Made by a program: the position numbers and the translations under genes. 64,000 nucleotides of DNA. Origin: Carnegiea gigantea (lineage: Eukaryota; Streptophyta; Magnoliopsida; Caryophyllales; Cactaceae). How positions within the stretch are numbered: position 1 is the first letter of the stretch; each line of letters opens with the position of its first letter. Location: NCBI GenBank assembly GCA_029747015.1, contig JAKOGI010000814.1, positions 62,001 through 126,000 on the forward strand, in the 5' to 3' direction. A model generated the notes under the pieces. The model saw only the letters and a program-made list of their open reading frames with translations, was not told where the DNA came from and did not search any database. Positions 11,471-23,640 of this stretch are shown in pieces.

Positions 11471-11970
11471 CAAATCCATTACATTTTATACCCTTTTACC
11501 ATCTACTGTTTGCTAAAAATAAATAGTTAAGTTAGAATTTTAATGTATTTTTGTTATTTTGTAGGAATTATGAAAATTTGGATAAATTGTGTGTCAAAAG
11601 ACTTGGAAGAAAAATAAGGAAGGGTTTTCAATCAAGTTGAGCAAAGGAGAAAGGTGGGAAAAAAAAGCCACAAGCCTGTTTGGAGGCCCACCGAATAAGC
11701 CTAGTCAATCACTGATGCCCTTCTCTCTTAACATGCCTGTCCTTTTTCAGGCTCAGCCAGACGTGGCCCAAGGCCTTGCCAAAGCCAGCTCTATCCCTCC
11801 TCCCCCTTCCCTCTTTCTTGCAGCCCAGTTCGTGCCCTAGCAGATCCCCACGCCTCTTTCTTCTCTATCTTCCGAGGCCAATCTGCAGTCCAAATCCAAT
11901 GCCCCTCTCTCTCACTCAGCTTTCATTTCCTTTCTCCATGAGCCAAAGGCCTAAGTGTATGCGCACACAA

Positions 11971-12003
<33 letters not shown>

Positions 12004-12008
12004 CACAC
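11971..12008. repeat. (CA)n(TA)n microsatellite
   Basis: A run of ACACAC passes directly into a TATATA run of about 24 bases and then ACACAC. Confidence 0.95.
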
Positions 12009-12020
12009 TAAAGTGGATTC

Positions 12021-12142
12021 AAATACGAATCCATTTCTATGATGCAAATTTATTTCATGTGCAAACGCAATCCAGATCAAAATACAAACCCATCTCTATG
12101 ATGCAAACTTTATTTTATTTGCAAACTTTATTTTATTTGCAA
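12021..12142. repeat. 46-bp tandem repeat, 2.5 copies
   Basis: AAATACGAATCCATTTCTAT begins a 46-base unit at 12021-12066. It recurs with few changes at 12080-12126, separated by a short spacer. A 21-base piece of the unit end (TGCAAACTTTATTTTATT) is repeated once more up to 12142. Confidence 0.85.
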
Positions 12143-12599
12143 GCTCCATCTATTCCGTATTATCGCAGGGTCAAAGGGCTAGGATCTAGTTGCTATGAAA
12201 TCAAAGAGGTGGACGTAAATCATAGCGGGGTTGGAATTCTCGAGAAAATAAGGGACATCCCTAAAAATAAGTGTATGAAATCAAGGAATCATTGTTATTT
12301 TTCCATTTTCATGTTTTGTGCTGTTGACCATCTGGAATCTCGTCACTCAGTGTCTCTCTCCCAGTGTTTCGTACCTTTTGGGCTCCTTAATTTATGTATG
12401 GTTATGGATGGGAGGCTGCTTATTCAAATTTTCATTTCAAAAAAAAAAAAATATTAATTTTCATAAAAAACACATTCAATTTATCATAGTGAAAAGTAAA
12501 ACGTCAACTTAAAGATGCCTGCATTGGAGGCCATAAAACCGTGATCCTACTACAAAAATCTTGAGATAAAATGTAGTAAATATTAATTTTTTAATAGTA

Positions 12600-14100
12600 A
12601 TTTTGTATTCTATCGAAAAATGTTTTAAAGACCATATAATTCATTTTGATAATTACGGATTCATCTTCTAATGGAATCATTTTCATTTCTTTTCAATATT
12701 GATATTCATTTTTGGAAATAAGTAAAATGTTCTTCTTTAGAACTAAATTATGTGATTTTTTTTTTTATTTTTCAAAAGCTAAAGGTTATTTCCTAATGTC
12801 TAGCTGCTTAAGAAACTGCAACTCATTTTTATTATTCTATATTCATTTTATAGGGGATTTATATTCAGTTTTTGAAATGTTGTTTTTCTAAAAAATAAAT
12901 TATTTTATTATTTTATTCCCAAAAGTTAGAGACTCTTTTTCCTTTTTTTAGAATTATCTATTCATTTTCTAGTAGAATCATCTTCACCTTTTAGAATAAG
13001 AAAATTATTTCATCTTTAAAAACTAAAGTATATGTGATTTTTCTTTTTAACTTTCTCAAAGCTCAAGGGTTTTTATTTGTTAAGAAAGTGTAATTCTCCA
13101 CTTAGACTTATATTCATTTTTTTGGACATCAATATTACTTAAAGCTAAATTATGAGATACTCTATCTTTAAATTTCAAAAGCTAAAGATTTTTTAAATTT
13201 TTAATAGTCATTTTTTGAGAAAATATGACCCATTGGTGCAATTGCATATTCAGTTTCTAGCAGAATTTTATTCATTTTTGAATAAGGAAAAAGATTTGTT
13301 TAAAACTAAATTACATGATTTTTTGTTTTTAATTTTCCAAACCCAAAGGTTCTTTATCATTGCTTAATATTTTTCTATGAAATTATTATTCATTTTTATA
13401 GTTAAATATTCATATTTTGGTAGAAATGTATTCATCTTCTCAAAGTCAATGTTCATTAACCCAAAAGCAACTACTTGAAAGTTTTTGCACCAAAATAATT
13501 AAAAAAAAGTCAATTCATCCTGTGGAAAAATAATTTTTTTTTTGCTTTGAAAACTAAGATCCTGTTCGGCAAAATTAGCGGTTCAAGTAGCGAATAACGG
13601 TTCAGGTAGTGGATAGCTGTTTAGGCAGCGGATAGCGTTTCTAATTTAGCAGTTAGCAGATAGCTACTTAGATGAGCAGTTGAAATAAACGTGTTCGATA
13701 AATTTAGCTGTTAGGTAAGCTAATTAATATAAATTACATAAAAGGATATAGATAATTTCCAAATATTAAATTTCGTGTGGAAGTCTTTGACAAAAAAATA
13801 TGAAACGCTACTTCTAAATGCCAAACGTTGATATTATTAGCTTTTCAGAAACGCTGCTTAAAACGCTAAACGCTACTTAAAATGCTAGTCAAAATACTAT
13901 GTTACTGAATACTAAAAATTACTTGATGAGTGTATTGACTTAGTCAAAATGTTAAACGCTGTTGCCGAACACGCCCTAAATTGGATGTGATTTTTGTTTC
14001 CAATTTCCACAGGCTAAAGGTTTCTTTTTAATTTGTTAAGAAAATATAATTAATTTTTTTATTATATGTTTATTTTCTAGTAGAAGATATTCATCTTTCC
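12600..14100. repeat. Old AT-rich tandem repeat, irregular period of 120-280 bp
   Basis: A phrase close to AAACTAAATTATGTGATTTT followed by CAAAAGCTAAAGGTT recurs near 12743, 12885, 13018, 13140, 13300 and 13978. Phrases like TTCATTTTCTAGTAGAATC recur between them. Copies are much diverged and no ORF spans them. The last unit is split by the MITE at 13561-13976, whose removal rejoins the phrase. Confidence 0.65.
13561..13976. mobile_element. MITE with TGTTCGGCAA ends
   Basis: The left end reads CCTGTTCGGCAAAATTAGCG. The right end on the opposite strand reads GGGCGTGTTCGGCAACAGCG. The interior is rich in AGCG and CGCT motifs and has no ORF. Flanking bases ACTAAGAT and CCTAAATT may be a decayed 8-bp duplication, as hAT-like elements make. 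It sits inside one unit of the AT-rich tandem repeat. Confidence 0.75.
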
Positions 14101-14107
14101 AAACTAA

Positions 14108-14109
14108 GG

Positions 14110-14140
<31 letters not shown>

Positions 14141-14156
14141 CACACATACACCACAC

Positions 14157-14220
<64 letters not shown>

Positions 14221-14330
14221 ATATACACACAAGTGTGTGTACATGTATATACATGTGTATATGTAAACACACTCTCACGCGCAGGCACGCACACACACTA
14301 ACATACATCTCACGCACAAACACACATATG
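14108..14330. repeat. Compound TA/CA microsatellite
   Basis: Alternating TA runs (the longest is about 14160-14210) and CA or TG runs continue to about 14330. The minus-strand ORF over it (14036-14323) is a product of the repeat. Confidence 0.95.
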
Positions 14331-14339
14331 TATATAAAA

Positions 14340-15244
14340 TAGCTGAGGATTTTGGAGTCGGAGCTAATTAATTAAATTAATTATTTTAACCAGCTATGTT
14401 CTATTATATTAGGTATATTAGACTAATTGTTGTGTGTTAACTAAGTATACTGACCTATTTGAATTAGTTTTTGTGGTTTTCCCGATTTAGAAGTATGTGA
14501 ATTTAGCTAACAGTATGCCATAGGATTATGCGAGACTATCAAAGTCGAATTGCATCATTTGCTGTAGGAACCAATTACGTTTCGTGTACTTGGGCTAAAA
14601 CTTTTTCTAGTTTAATGAGGTGAGGATCCAAAAAAAAGAGAAAAATGAAGGAAAAAAAAGGGCGGGGCGCCTCTTTTAGTTGAAGAGCATGACAATTCCC
14701 AACTTCAATACACCAAATTGCCTTCCTCCAAGCCAGCAAAAACCATCTTCCATCTTCACACAAACTCCCCACTATTTGAGAAGGCTAGAGAAAGAGAGCG
14801 GATAAAGAGAAAGTCGTGGCCTCGTGGGGGTAAAGAGAGAGTCTGAGGGCACCAACGAAGTTGAACAGGATTGCCGCAGCAGTGGCAAGAGTATAAGCGG
14901 AACGAGTAGTAGCCGTGTGCGGAGAAGAAGGCCCATGACCACCAGCAAAGGAGGAATAACAGGACTCGAACCCTCTAAAAATTTTATGAGTTTGAACCAA
15001 TTGAATGGGGAGAACCGTGGGATAGCTTCGGCATATGCTGTGGCCGTGGGTCTTATATTTCTTCACTTCCTTGGTTTAGTTACCGTCATTCAACCTAATT
15101 TTATACATGAGCAATCCCTAACATATAATATACCTTGCAAAGCAAGAAAAGGAACTTAAATCCAACCATCAAATATTGCAAAATAATATCTAAGAATTGA
15201 CTTTCCTTAATACTCCCCCTCAATTGGAGCATGCGAACTTGCCA
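14340..15244. other. No recognisable gene; possible SINE-like trace
   Basis: There are two overlapping ORFs of about 100 residues on opposite strands around 14785-15159, neither with family features. On the minus strand at 14961-15010 a perfect B-box-like GGTTCGAGTCC follows TTGGTTCAAACTC by about 15 bases, as in tRNA-derived promoters. At 15208-15226 a purine run on the minus strand (TTGAGGGGGAGTATTAA) resembles a Copia polypurine tract, but no LTR pair could be assigned. Confidence 0.3.
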
Positions 15245-15613
15245 TGCAATAATAACCCGACCCTAACCTTTATTTATTTATTTAAATCATATTTATTTAT
15301 TTAATTAATCATGTTTATTTATGTAATTAATCATATTTATTGATTTAATTACTCATGGTTATTTGTTTAACCACATCATGTTTATTAATTCAATTACACT
15401 CAGCTTATATATTCACCAAATTACCTTTTGTCATTTAAATTTTCCACTTTTATTTATCGTATTTAATCATCTCGATTGGGGAATATTTCGTTTGGGTCCC
15501 ATTTTGCAATTCAAGTTTCATTTATTGTTAATTCAAGTTTTGTTGATTAATTAAATATCAGGTGAATCGATAGTAGACCTCGATAATTATGATTTAAGAA
15601 ATTATTATTATTA

Positions 15614-15654
<41 letters not shown>

Positions 15655-18600
15655 GTTATTGTTGTTGTTGTTGTTGTTGTTGTTGTTATTATTATTTTTA
15701 ATAACCTTGCAAAAATTTAATTTTAAGCTACGAAAATTCAATCATATATGGTTTACTTTCCTTCGCGGGCCCAAACCATATAAGCCCAATTTAGGCCTAA
15801 CAAGTTACCACTTGTTTTACTTAGTTAATTACCATCTTTATACCTAATTGTTAATTAGCAAAAGCTACTTTTGGGAGATAAGTTTTTAGCCAAGTATTAA
15901 GATCATTTCCTAGCCAAGCAATTGAAGTAGCTCACAAACCCATATACACCTTTCTCTCTCCTCTCTCTCTAGCCGGCCAGCCCCCACCCCCTCCTTGTTG
16001 CTACTGGCCCTGGTGTTTTTCGGCCAGCTGGGTTACCTCCAACCACCCCCTGACACCCTAATACCCTTAGCCACTATCCCCACTCCTGAAAACAACTAAG
16101 CATCACCACCATCTCTACTTTTACCAAGCTCAAAGTGAGTAATCTTGGACTTGATCTTGGTGGTTTTGATTTTTATTTTAGTTTTAATTCTTATTTTGAT
16201 GTTTGTAATCATTGATCATGATGTTTTGATAAAAAATAAGAGTTATTTTGGTGTTGATCATGGTGGAGTTGAGCTTGAATCATGCTAGGGTTTAGGGGTG
16301 ATCATGTTTATGCAAGCTTAAGTTAAAACCATGTTTATGGATTGATTTGTATTTGATTTTATAATCTTTAGTTTGATTGATGATTATGACGATGTTTTAG
16401 GTGATTTGGACTGATTTCAAATGACGGTTTGTGTGAAAAGAGAGGAAAAAGCTAAAACAGTGAGGGCTGAAAATTTCAGAAAAACAGGGCAGATTTCGGG
16501 ATTAAACTGATAATGATCGGCCTATGGGAAAATTATGATTTTTGACAGGTAGATTGTTCAGTGTGTTATCTTTCAAATGGATTTTGAATTACCTTGATCC
16601 AAGGTCTGTGGAAAAAGTTATGAACATTTTACCAAAACTATGAAGAATGGACAAAAACTGACGCACTTGTGTTTTAGCCCCATTTTGGAAACTCTATTGT
16701 GGAAATCATATTTTGTGTTGTCAATGAAAGTTTTTTGGGACATCTTAATCTTTTCATATTCGAGTTTTAGGTCTTCATTTGAGGTCAAGGGTGAAAGTTA
16801 TGAATTTTTGAATTGAACTAACCTGCTTTGTTACAAATTGGGCTATTATTGCAATTTCTGTGTAGCGTATACTTGGAGGAAAATTTTGAAAATTTACTGT
16901 AGATTGTGCATATTATTTTTGAATTTTCTATCAGATTTCATAAACTTTGGTTGAGTATTTTGAGTTTAGCAATATTTGGAAGCATTTTGAGTAATTGTGT
17001 AAAGAGTAATAATAAAGATTGAGTGAGATTGATCATGCACTTATTTTGCATATTTTGGGCCAAGCAAGGTTATTTAAGGGGAAAATGAATATCCATGGAC
17101 TTTTATGGAACTTTTAGCTTGATTAATGAGAAAAAGGAAGGCAAGTATATAATTTGAGAGCTTGTTTATGGGTTTTGAATCAATTATGGATTTTATAAAG
17201 AAAATACTAAGTTTAGTAAGCTTAATCGCTTCTATTGCGTTCAATGACTCATTTGGGGTGGAATTCTATATCTAATGAATTTATGAATGAAATATGAGAA
17301 GTGGGGAGAGTTGTGACTTAGAAACCATATTTATCAGACCAAGTTATTACAGTTTATGCTATTTTGAATCAAGATATATCTCTCTTAGCCTCAAACCTCT
17401 ATTACTTACTCAATTCAGAATGTATCAAATGTATTTATTAAGCTAATCTAGTGTACTCGATGTTATCTTGAACCAAGCTATACATCAGCGAGCCTTAAAC
17501 CGATATCAGTAACCTATTTTAAAAAAGCCAAAACCACTCTATCATTTATCACCATCAAGGCCTTTTCTTTTGTAATCTCATTTATCACATTGTGGTCTAT
17601 TTTACTTTCATTTACTTTATATGAGATTTAATTACTTTCATCAATTTAGTTTTGAAGTTATATTGAAATACCCATGAAGTTATATTGAAATACCGAAGTT
17701 ATTTATACCATTTAATTACTCAATTTCTATTACACATACTTTTACTCACTCAATTATGTGATCAATGATCATTTACTAACTACATATACCTACAATGACA
17801 TTTATGAAACAGAGTCGAGGTCTACTTATCGTTCCCCGTTATGCATAAGTTTATCAAGTCAGAATATATTTACCAAGTCAGCTGACATTTATGAAACAGT
17901 AGACTTTTATTAAGTCAGATAACATTTTTAAAGACTCAAGATACGTCTATTGCCTGTATCTTCAGAAAGCAGAATATATTTATCAAGTTACAACTCTTAA
18001 TGAGTTTATCAATGAATCAGTTTATATAGTGATTTGCCATTTAACTTGTGACCCCATCAGTTATCATCTATTGGGTGTCAGCCCATCATTTACCCGCGCG
18101 GCTTTAGGCCAACTCGTGATCAGATTGACAGGAGTACACCTACGTATAGATCATATCATTGCAGGGGGTGCACATCTAGATAATAATGAGCAATTCAGTT
18201 TCATATTACTTTCGTTTTCATTGTTATTGTGAACTAAATGAAGTGCAAAGGTGGATACCCATCAATAGTGTTTCTATACTCATTTTACAATGCAGGAATG
18301 TATGTACTGAGTTTTAGCTCACATTTTCGAATTGTTTTCATGTTTTCCATTTTAGGTGATGAAGTATCACATGTTTCTCCTTTTAGCAATCCCTTTTCGA
18401 AGTCATCAGATGCTCACAGTAGACGCAGCATAGCATGAATGTTGGGATCAACCTCAAGGTTAAGTTGGGCCTATGTTCAATATACTTGTGTAGTGTGGAG
18501 TGCGAGTTAGCACATGGTATGATTAAATCGATTGTATTGAAGTTGAACTATTATGGACTTTAGCCTTGGAGTGTTTTAGTTTAATAGGTATTGTGATTGT

Positions 18601-18732
18601 GAATATGAGTTGCAAAATTAAATAATTTCAGTAAGTCTTGTCCTTATCAGTATAGTGGTAGCACCTTCTATCATTAAGCCTTCCATTACAGTTTTTCATA
18701 AATCTTATCATTAGCATTTTGGGGGCGTTACA
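15245..18732 (+). repeat. Long Tekay/Del-like Gypsy LTR
   Basis: The right end is firm: GGGGGCGTTACA followed at once by a primer-site-like sequence. The left end is placed near TGCAATAATAACCCGACCC because elements of this kind start TGTAAC(A/G)CCCC or similar. The exact base is uncertain. At about 700 bp from the start is a CT-rich then GC-rich leader (15950-16080), followed by a long AT-rich region with no coding capacity. Length near 3.5 kb is usual for Tekay-type LTRs. The microsatellite at 15599-15697 lies inside it. Confidence 0.6.
15599..15697. repeat. (ATT)n(GTT)n trinucleotide microsatellite
   Basis: About 17 ATT-type triplets pass into about 10 GTT triplets and back to ATT. On the minus strand this produces a run of Asn codons, on the plus strand Leu codons. 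Neither ORF is meaningful. Confidence 0.95.
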
Positions 18733-18753
18733 GATTTAGTATCAAAGCCAAGG
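18733..18753 (+). other. Primer binding site, degenerate Met type
   Basis: GATTTAGTATCAAAGCCAAGG directly follows the LTR end. It resembles the TTTGGTATCAGAGCC context seen after Tekay-type LTRs, with two changes in the core. The following 700 bases show no gag. Confidence 0.65.
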
Positions 18754-19439
18754 TTTTAAGGGCCATTGTGAGCTACCAAGTGTTTATGAGTTAGCTATCA
18801 AGGTTTGTATGAGTTATATTGGACCAGTTAAATGAGTTATTGACTAATATGAAGGAACCATTTCTATTTGGGTGACTCAATCATTTGGTAATATCCTGAG
18901 ATTCAAGTATTAGCAAAGTGGAGTGCGAAACAATTTGGGTCATCTGTTAGTGAGGCATACTCTCATTTATCTGGAAGTTATATTGTATGTTTCATTTCTC
19001 TCATTTGTTTAAATTTTTGCAATCGTGCACTTCAGGTGTGTGACTCATTGAGTTATGAACTCCGGCATGTGACCGTTGAGTTATTGAAGTATTTCTCTCT
19101 ATTTCAGCTATCTATTGTAAGGCTTTAGTCAGATTTTAGTCTTTTTTTTAGGCAAAACTCTGTCCGTTTTGCCCAGGATTTGAGAGTTTTTTTGAGGTGT
19201 ATTAATGTACCTGATCTTGAATACAGTAATGGTTGAAACCCGATGTAGGGATGCCATTTGCAACTTCTTAAAGGATTTATACAGTGTCATGTCAGATGTA
19301 AACATCTCGATGAGGAAATGCCTGGTGGGGTAATATCTTTGAGGTGAACTAGTATGAGATAAATATTACAATGAGTGATTACATATGGTGATAGCAATTA
19401 GTAGCTTATTTAGAGTAGAAACAAAGCCACTTCCGTCGT

Positions 19440-20130
19440 CTTAAGATGTAAGGGACATTTATTGCTAAAAAAGAGAGACATTTTGAAAACCAGGTACGTT
19501 TATTTCCTACGCCCTTAAAAACTCACATGGCTCTCAAGTTACATAAAGTTCATACAATATTGAAACATGAATTATTTCGAATCAATGTTTTGTCACATAA
19601 ATAAATGGCCCCATCAGTTATCAAGTATTAGGGTTTACACCCTTCAGTTTACTCACACGCCTGCAGTTTAGGCTTCCCGATCGGCCTAGGAGGTGTGCAC
19701 CTATCCTAAAGATCACTTTAGACGTCAATAGGGGTTCTATTTGCATATAACAATTAGGAAAGTAGTTTTAATCACATTTTTCCTCTCTCTTGTTTTCGAA
19801 CTAAAATGTTTTGAAATGCAGGCGGCCTACTAAATGGAACATAGTTTATTTTGCTACATAGGGATACATGTACTAAGCTTAGGGTCATTATTCAAATGTT
19901 TTTATGTTTTCTATTTTACGTAAGGGATTAGTGAACAGCCCTCCTTCTAATAAGCCAGAAAATGGCAAGAAGTAGATGAAGGGTTACAGTATTTTGTTGA
20001 AGGTTAGCTAGCTAAGTGCTCAGAGTGATTTACATGCTGGCATCCATAAAAAATATGTCAGTTGCATAAATTTTTATATAAGTTATCTACTGAAGTGTTT
20101 AACAATTCTTTGCTAAGTTATAAGTTGTAT
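19440..20130 (+). repeat. Diverged partial LTR of the same Tekay-like group
   Basis: It aligns in order with 17930-18480. CCCATCAGTTATCAAGTATT matches 18053-18070. The Gly/Cys-rich block before GTGCACCTA, ATGTACTAAGC, and the TTTTTATGTTTTCTATTTTA phrase also line up. Identity is clearly lower than between two LTRs of one recent insertion, and the terminal GGGGCGTTACA is missing. It could be the decayed second LTR of the element at 15245 or a related insertion. Confidence 0.5.
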
Positions 20131-20869
20131 TACAAATTAAACAGTATAGTGAGTGCAATTTCTTATTCCTAATCTTTGGTGGAATTGATCAATGTTAGAA
20201 TGTTATAGAGATAAATGCAATTCAAAGTAGCCTTGTTTGGTTGTTGGACAATGGTAATGCCTCCAATCGAAAGATTTCTGTTGTAATCATATATAGTAAG
20301 CTATTAGATTAACATAATTAGGTAATTAAGGATTATGGGCAACACAATGAACTGAAGCTTTCCTACTGCTTAAGATTTAAAGATTTCCCTATTTTAAGCT
20401 CTGAGGGTTCTTCAGGTGTCCCCAAGTTAACTAACATTGTATCCTCAATTGTGCAAGTTCAATTTTTATGGTCTTCCACTACTTGATTAACTCTTTTAGG
20501 ATGTTTCTTTATTTTCATTATTAGAGGCAAAGCATTCAAAGGAAAGAGAATGAGATGAGTCGTAAATAAAAGAGTTCATTTTATTAAAATCAAAAATGAG
20601 TACATCTAAAGTGGGTTATGGAAAAGAAGAAACTGAAGACTGACTCCTAGGTCCTAACTTCTAGATCCTATGCTAGACTCCCCAGAATTGCTCCTTAAGG
20701 TTACAGTGAAAATCTTTCCTGCCTCTTTGGTTGTCCAAGTTACATGCTTACAGCTTTCCATGCTATTTCAGTGATAAATATCATAGGGTTGAAGCTATTG
20801 TCAGTCTTGAAAAGCGACAGAACTATAGCTGGGTCTTTGTGTTTCCTATGATCCTATCTAAATAGCATC
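20131..20869. other. No recognisable gene
   Basis: Intergenic or decayed element sequence between the Tekay-like piece and the Tat/Ogre-like remnant. Nothing assignable. Confidence 0.45.
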
Positions 20870-21979
20870 CCAAACATGCTGCTTTTAGGTGTATGGACCA
20901 AGTCTTGTGGGGAATGGTATTTCTTTGTTGTGGTAAGTGACTCTTCTTCTATCAAGTGGAAGTCATTTAAGATTTCCAACCTAGGACTCAAATCGCTTTC
21001 TCCTTTATATAATGGGCTTATGGGAAGCCATAGAAAGGAAAATTATCTCCCTAACGAAGGAATTGTCCATTAAGAGTACACGAGTAAGGCCTTTTAGTGT
21101 AATACTATTGATCTTCCTTTCCTATAGCAGTCTTGTGGGCATGCAGCTTCCACCTGGCTCAGACTATTTCTTTCGGACTAGGCTGATATCCCAACCTAAA
21201 TGCATAATTATGTTTTTGAGTGAAGGGAAAAGTGGTGTAACCTTGTGTACTTCTTCTTACAACTTGTTCATGAGGACAACATTTACAATTAAATTAGAAT
21301 AAGGATCAAAGTTGAAAGGAGCTTGATATCCTTCTCTAGGACTGCTACTGTTTTAAAATTGTGGAGTTCTTCATTATCATGATTATGCTCTATTTCCAGT
21401 ATCGACCTTTATTAGTAATGATGGCACACAGATCATCATTCTTAATGTTGATTGCTTGTCCATTTATCAACATCTTCACTTTCTAGTGTAGCGTGGATGG
21501 GACAATCTAATGTTTATAAAGCCATGGGTGCCTTAAGAGCAAGCAAAATGTAGTTGAAGTATCTAGGACATCCCTCATTTCTTTCAACAGCATCCATATT
21601 AATAAGGAGAAGGATGGTGCCTAAAACTAGTCTTTTTGAGTTGTCATATTGCCCTTAAATGAGTCAAAGCTTCTGACAGTTGACTTTTCTTGACTCCTAG
21701 TCTTCTAACAATTTTCTAGGGACATACATTTACAGCCGACCCATTATCGACTAAAACAAGTGGAACATTCTTTTGAAGGCAAGTTATAGCAAGGTATAAG
21801 GCATTGTTGTGCATTAGAACCCCTAGTGGAAAATCCTTATTGCCAAAGGTTATGGTTCCTCTGCCCATAGTGATTGAGGGTGTCATTTCTTTAGGCATGG
21901 GTTTAGGCAGTACGTCAATCTTATTTAGCTCATATATAAAAGTTATATATCCTTTTGTGAGGCAACTATAAGTTGCCAA
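20870..21979 (-). pseudogene. Tat/Ogre-type Gypsy aspartic protease region, decayed
   Basis: The best open part (21716-21979) ends VPLVLVDNGSAVNVCP, the active-site region of the retropepsin-like protease of Tat/Ogre elements, where the usual reading is VLVDNGSxLNV. It is preceded by HNNALYLAITC, the segment that normally leads into the active site. To the left, in changing frames, come KVKMLINGQAINIKNDDLC (near 21440-21500) and MHLGWDISLVRKK (near 21210), which suggest the protease tail and the spacer before reverse transcriptase. Stops and frameshifts are frequent. No reverse transcriptase, RNase H or integrase follows, so the 3' half of the element is lost. Confidence 0.7.
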
Positions 21980-22431
21980 ATGGTTACTTTCTCCTTGAGT
22001 TTCTTCAATTGTTCTAGCATGGGGCCATCTACTCTGGCATCAATCCCCTTTTCTTTCTCTAAGGCATATTATGGGCCTTTTTTGGCCTAATATCGCTCGA
22101 TCTTTATGAGATGTTGGATTTTAGTATGGTTCTCCTCACCCATTAACTCATCATCCTGATCTTTTCCTAAGAATTCATCATCATCACTGGTTTTAGCAAA
22201 CTAGGTTGCTCCTTGGTTCTCACATAATATCTTCATTGCTTTCCTAATACAATAAACCTCTGAATATTGTATGGGCATATAGACCCTTATTTTTTAACGC
22301 ATATATGCTTTATATTTATATGGATGGATCCTACTCATTTTCTTGGTCATTACCAATAGTAAAGATGCCGTCATGTTACTCAAGCGGTTTCTTGTCGTTA
22401 TTAGATTTCTAAGCTGCTCAGGTAGTGGAAA

Positions 22432-23640
22432 CTATATTAACTTGAACATGCTTTCTATGATGTTCTTGAAACTCCAGTTGTCCTTGATATTATGACCCAA
22501 AGCTCGATGATACCAGCAATACTTACTTGGGTCAAAAGATTTGGATTGTCCAATAGCTTCTATTTTTGGCTTGATATCAGGAAGGCTGATCTCTCCTTTA
22601 ACTAAAAACCATTCCATAGCCTGAATATAGGTGGTCCCCATAGGGATGTACTCTGTGTAGTAGTTTATCCAATGCACTTCTTTACTTACAAAGCCACTAG
22701 TTTTCTTATCCTTATTTTGATAGTTCTTCTTCTAGTTGCTACAAGTGTAGGTGTGTGCTTCTCTAGCTAACTCTTCTTCTATAACGATGCCAACATTCCT
22801 GAGTGTAACAAAATTTTCTAAGGGTGTGAATCATCAATGTCGCCTATATGTGGCCTGGACATTCCTAATAAACAACCTCACTTGATCAAAAATTTTGAGG
22901 ATTGGTCTACCATGTGGGCAGCCTTTGTTGTTCTTTGAGAAAGGTGGTTAAGGAAACCTCTCTCTTCTCTTGCTTAATCAATTCCAGGTGCCTAAGTATG
23001 ATTAGGAGGTCAACATTGTATAAATACTTACATAGGAATTCTTCACAGAGATCATCCCAGTTTGTGACCTTTTATGGGTTAATAGCATTATATCACCTCA
23101 TTACATCCTCATCAAATGTTTAGGGAAAAATGAAGTGAAAGATGTCTTGTCATTCATTTTAAAATCAGAACACTTAAAAAATTCCCCACATGGTGAAGGT
23201 TTTTAGTTCTGTGGAATTTGATATCTGGCATGACAATTGTAAGGGTAATTTTCCTTATGGGATTGAAGTGAATCTCACATAAACAATAAAGCAATCATTA
23301 AATATTGAAGTTTCCTTAAGCAACTATTTTATATGATCTAAGCATTGGAGTCTTCTCTCTACCATCAGCTTCTCCTTTCCTATCATCTTCCCCCTTCATT
23401 GCTAGACATTTCACTATCCTTGTTTTGGGAGTCCTAGGCCATGGTATGGAGTGCGGTAGCCATCATCTCCATCATCTTTTCACTCTCATCCAGCCTAATT
23501 TGTATTTTCCCCATCATTTTCATGAGTTGAACTATTTCATTACCTCTTGCCATCAGAATGAGTAAGGGATTGGACTTTGACTTGGATTTTGACCTTGACC
23601 TAGTAGGTGAAGTTTCCCCAAACTCTTCCCAAAATAGTGA
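22432..23640 (-). pseudogene. Tat/Ogre-type Gypsy gag, decayed
   Basis: The minus strand near 23000-23110 reads KVTNWDDLCEEFLCKYLYNV and then an ELIKQEKRE segment, the retrotransposon gag fold as found in Tat/Ogre elements. At 22432-22677 a Cys/His-rich segment CWYHRALGHNIKDNWSFKN resembles the CxxHRxxGHxTxxCxxLK motif of these gags, with the last Cys replaced by Trp. The N-terminal region near 23440-23560 has a helical QLMKMMGKIQIRLDESEKM stretch. Stops interrupt every part. Gag lies upstream of the protease at 20870-21979 on the same strand, as expected. Confidence 0.65.

Larger units (their letters stand above)
11471..12599. other. No recognisable gene; short repeats only
   Basis: Short ORFs such as 12059-12457 are overprinted on tandem repeats and an A tract near 12440, with no family resemblance. 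The microsatellite and the small tandem repeat are listed separately. Confidence 0.5.

Noticed and set aside
14036..14323. 95-residue minus-strand ORF with repeated Tyr-Ile
   Set aside because: It is the reading of TA and CA dinucleotide repeats.
14785..15159. Overlapping ORFs of about 100 residues on both strands
   Set aside because: Neither has a recognisable domain, start context or neighbour, and they mirror each other over the same GC-richer stretch.
15200..15230. Possible minus-strand Copia polypurine tract and LTR
   Set aside because: No matching LTR or pol fragment was found to either side, so it is not listed as an element.
15547..15847. ORFs with long Asn or Leu runs
   Set aside because: They are translations of an ATT/GTT microsatellite on both strands.
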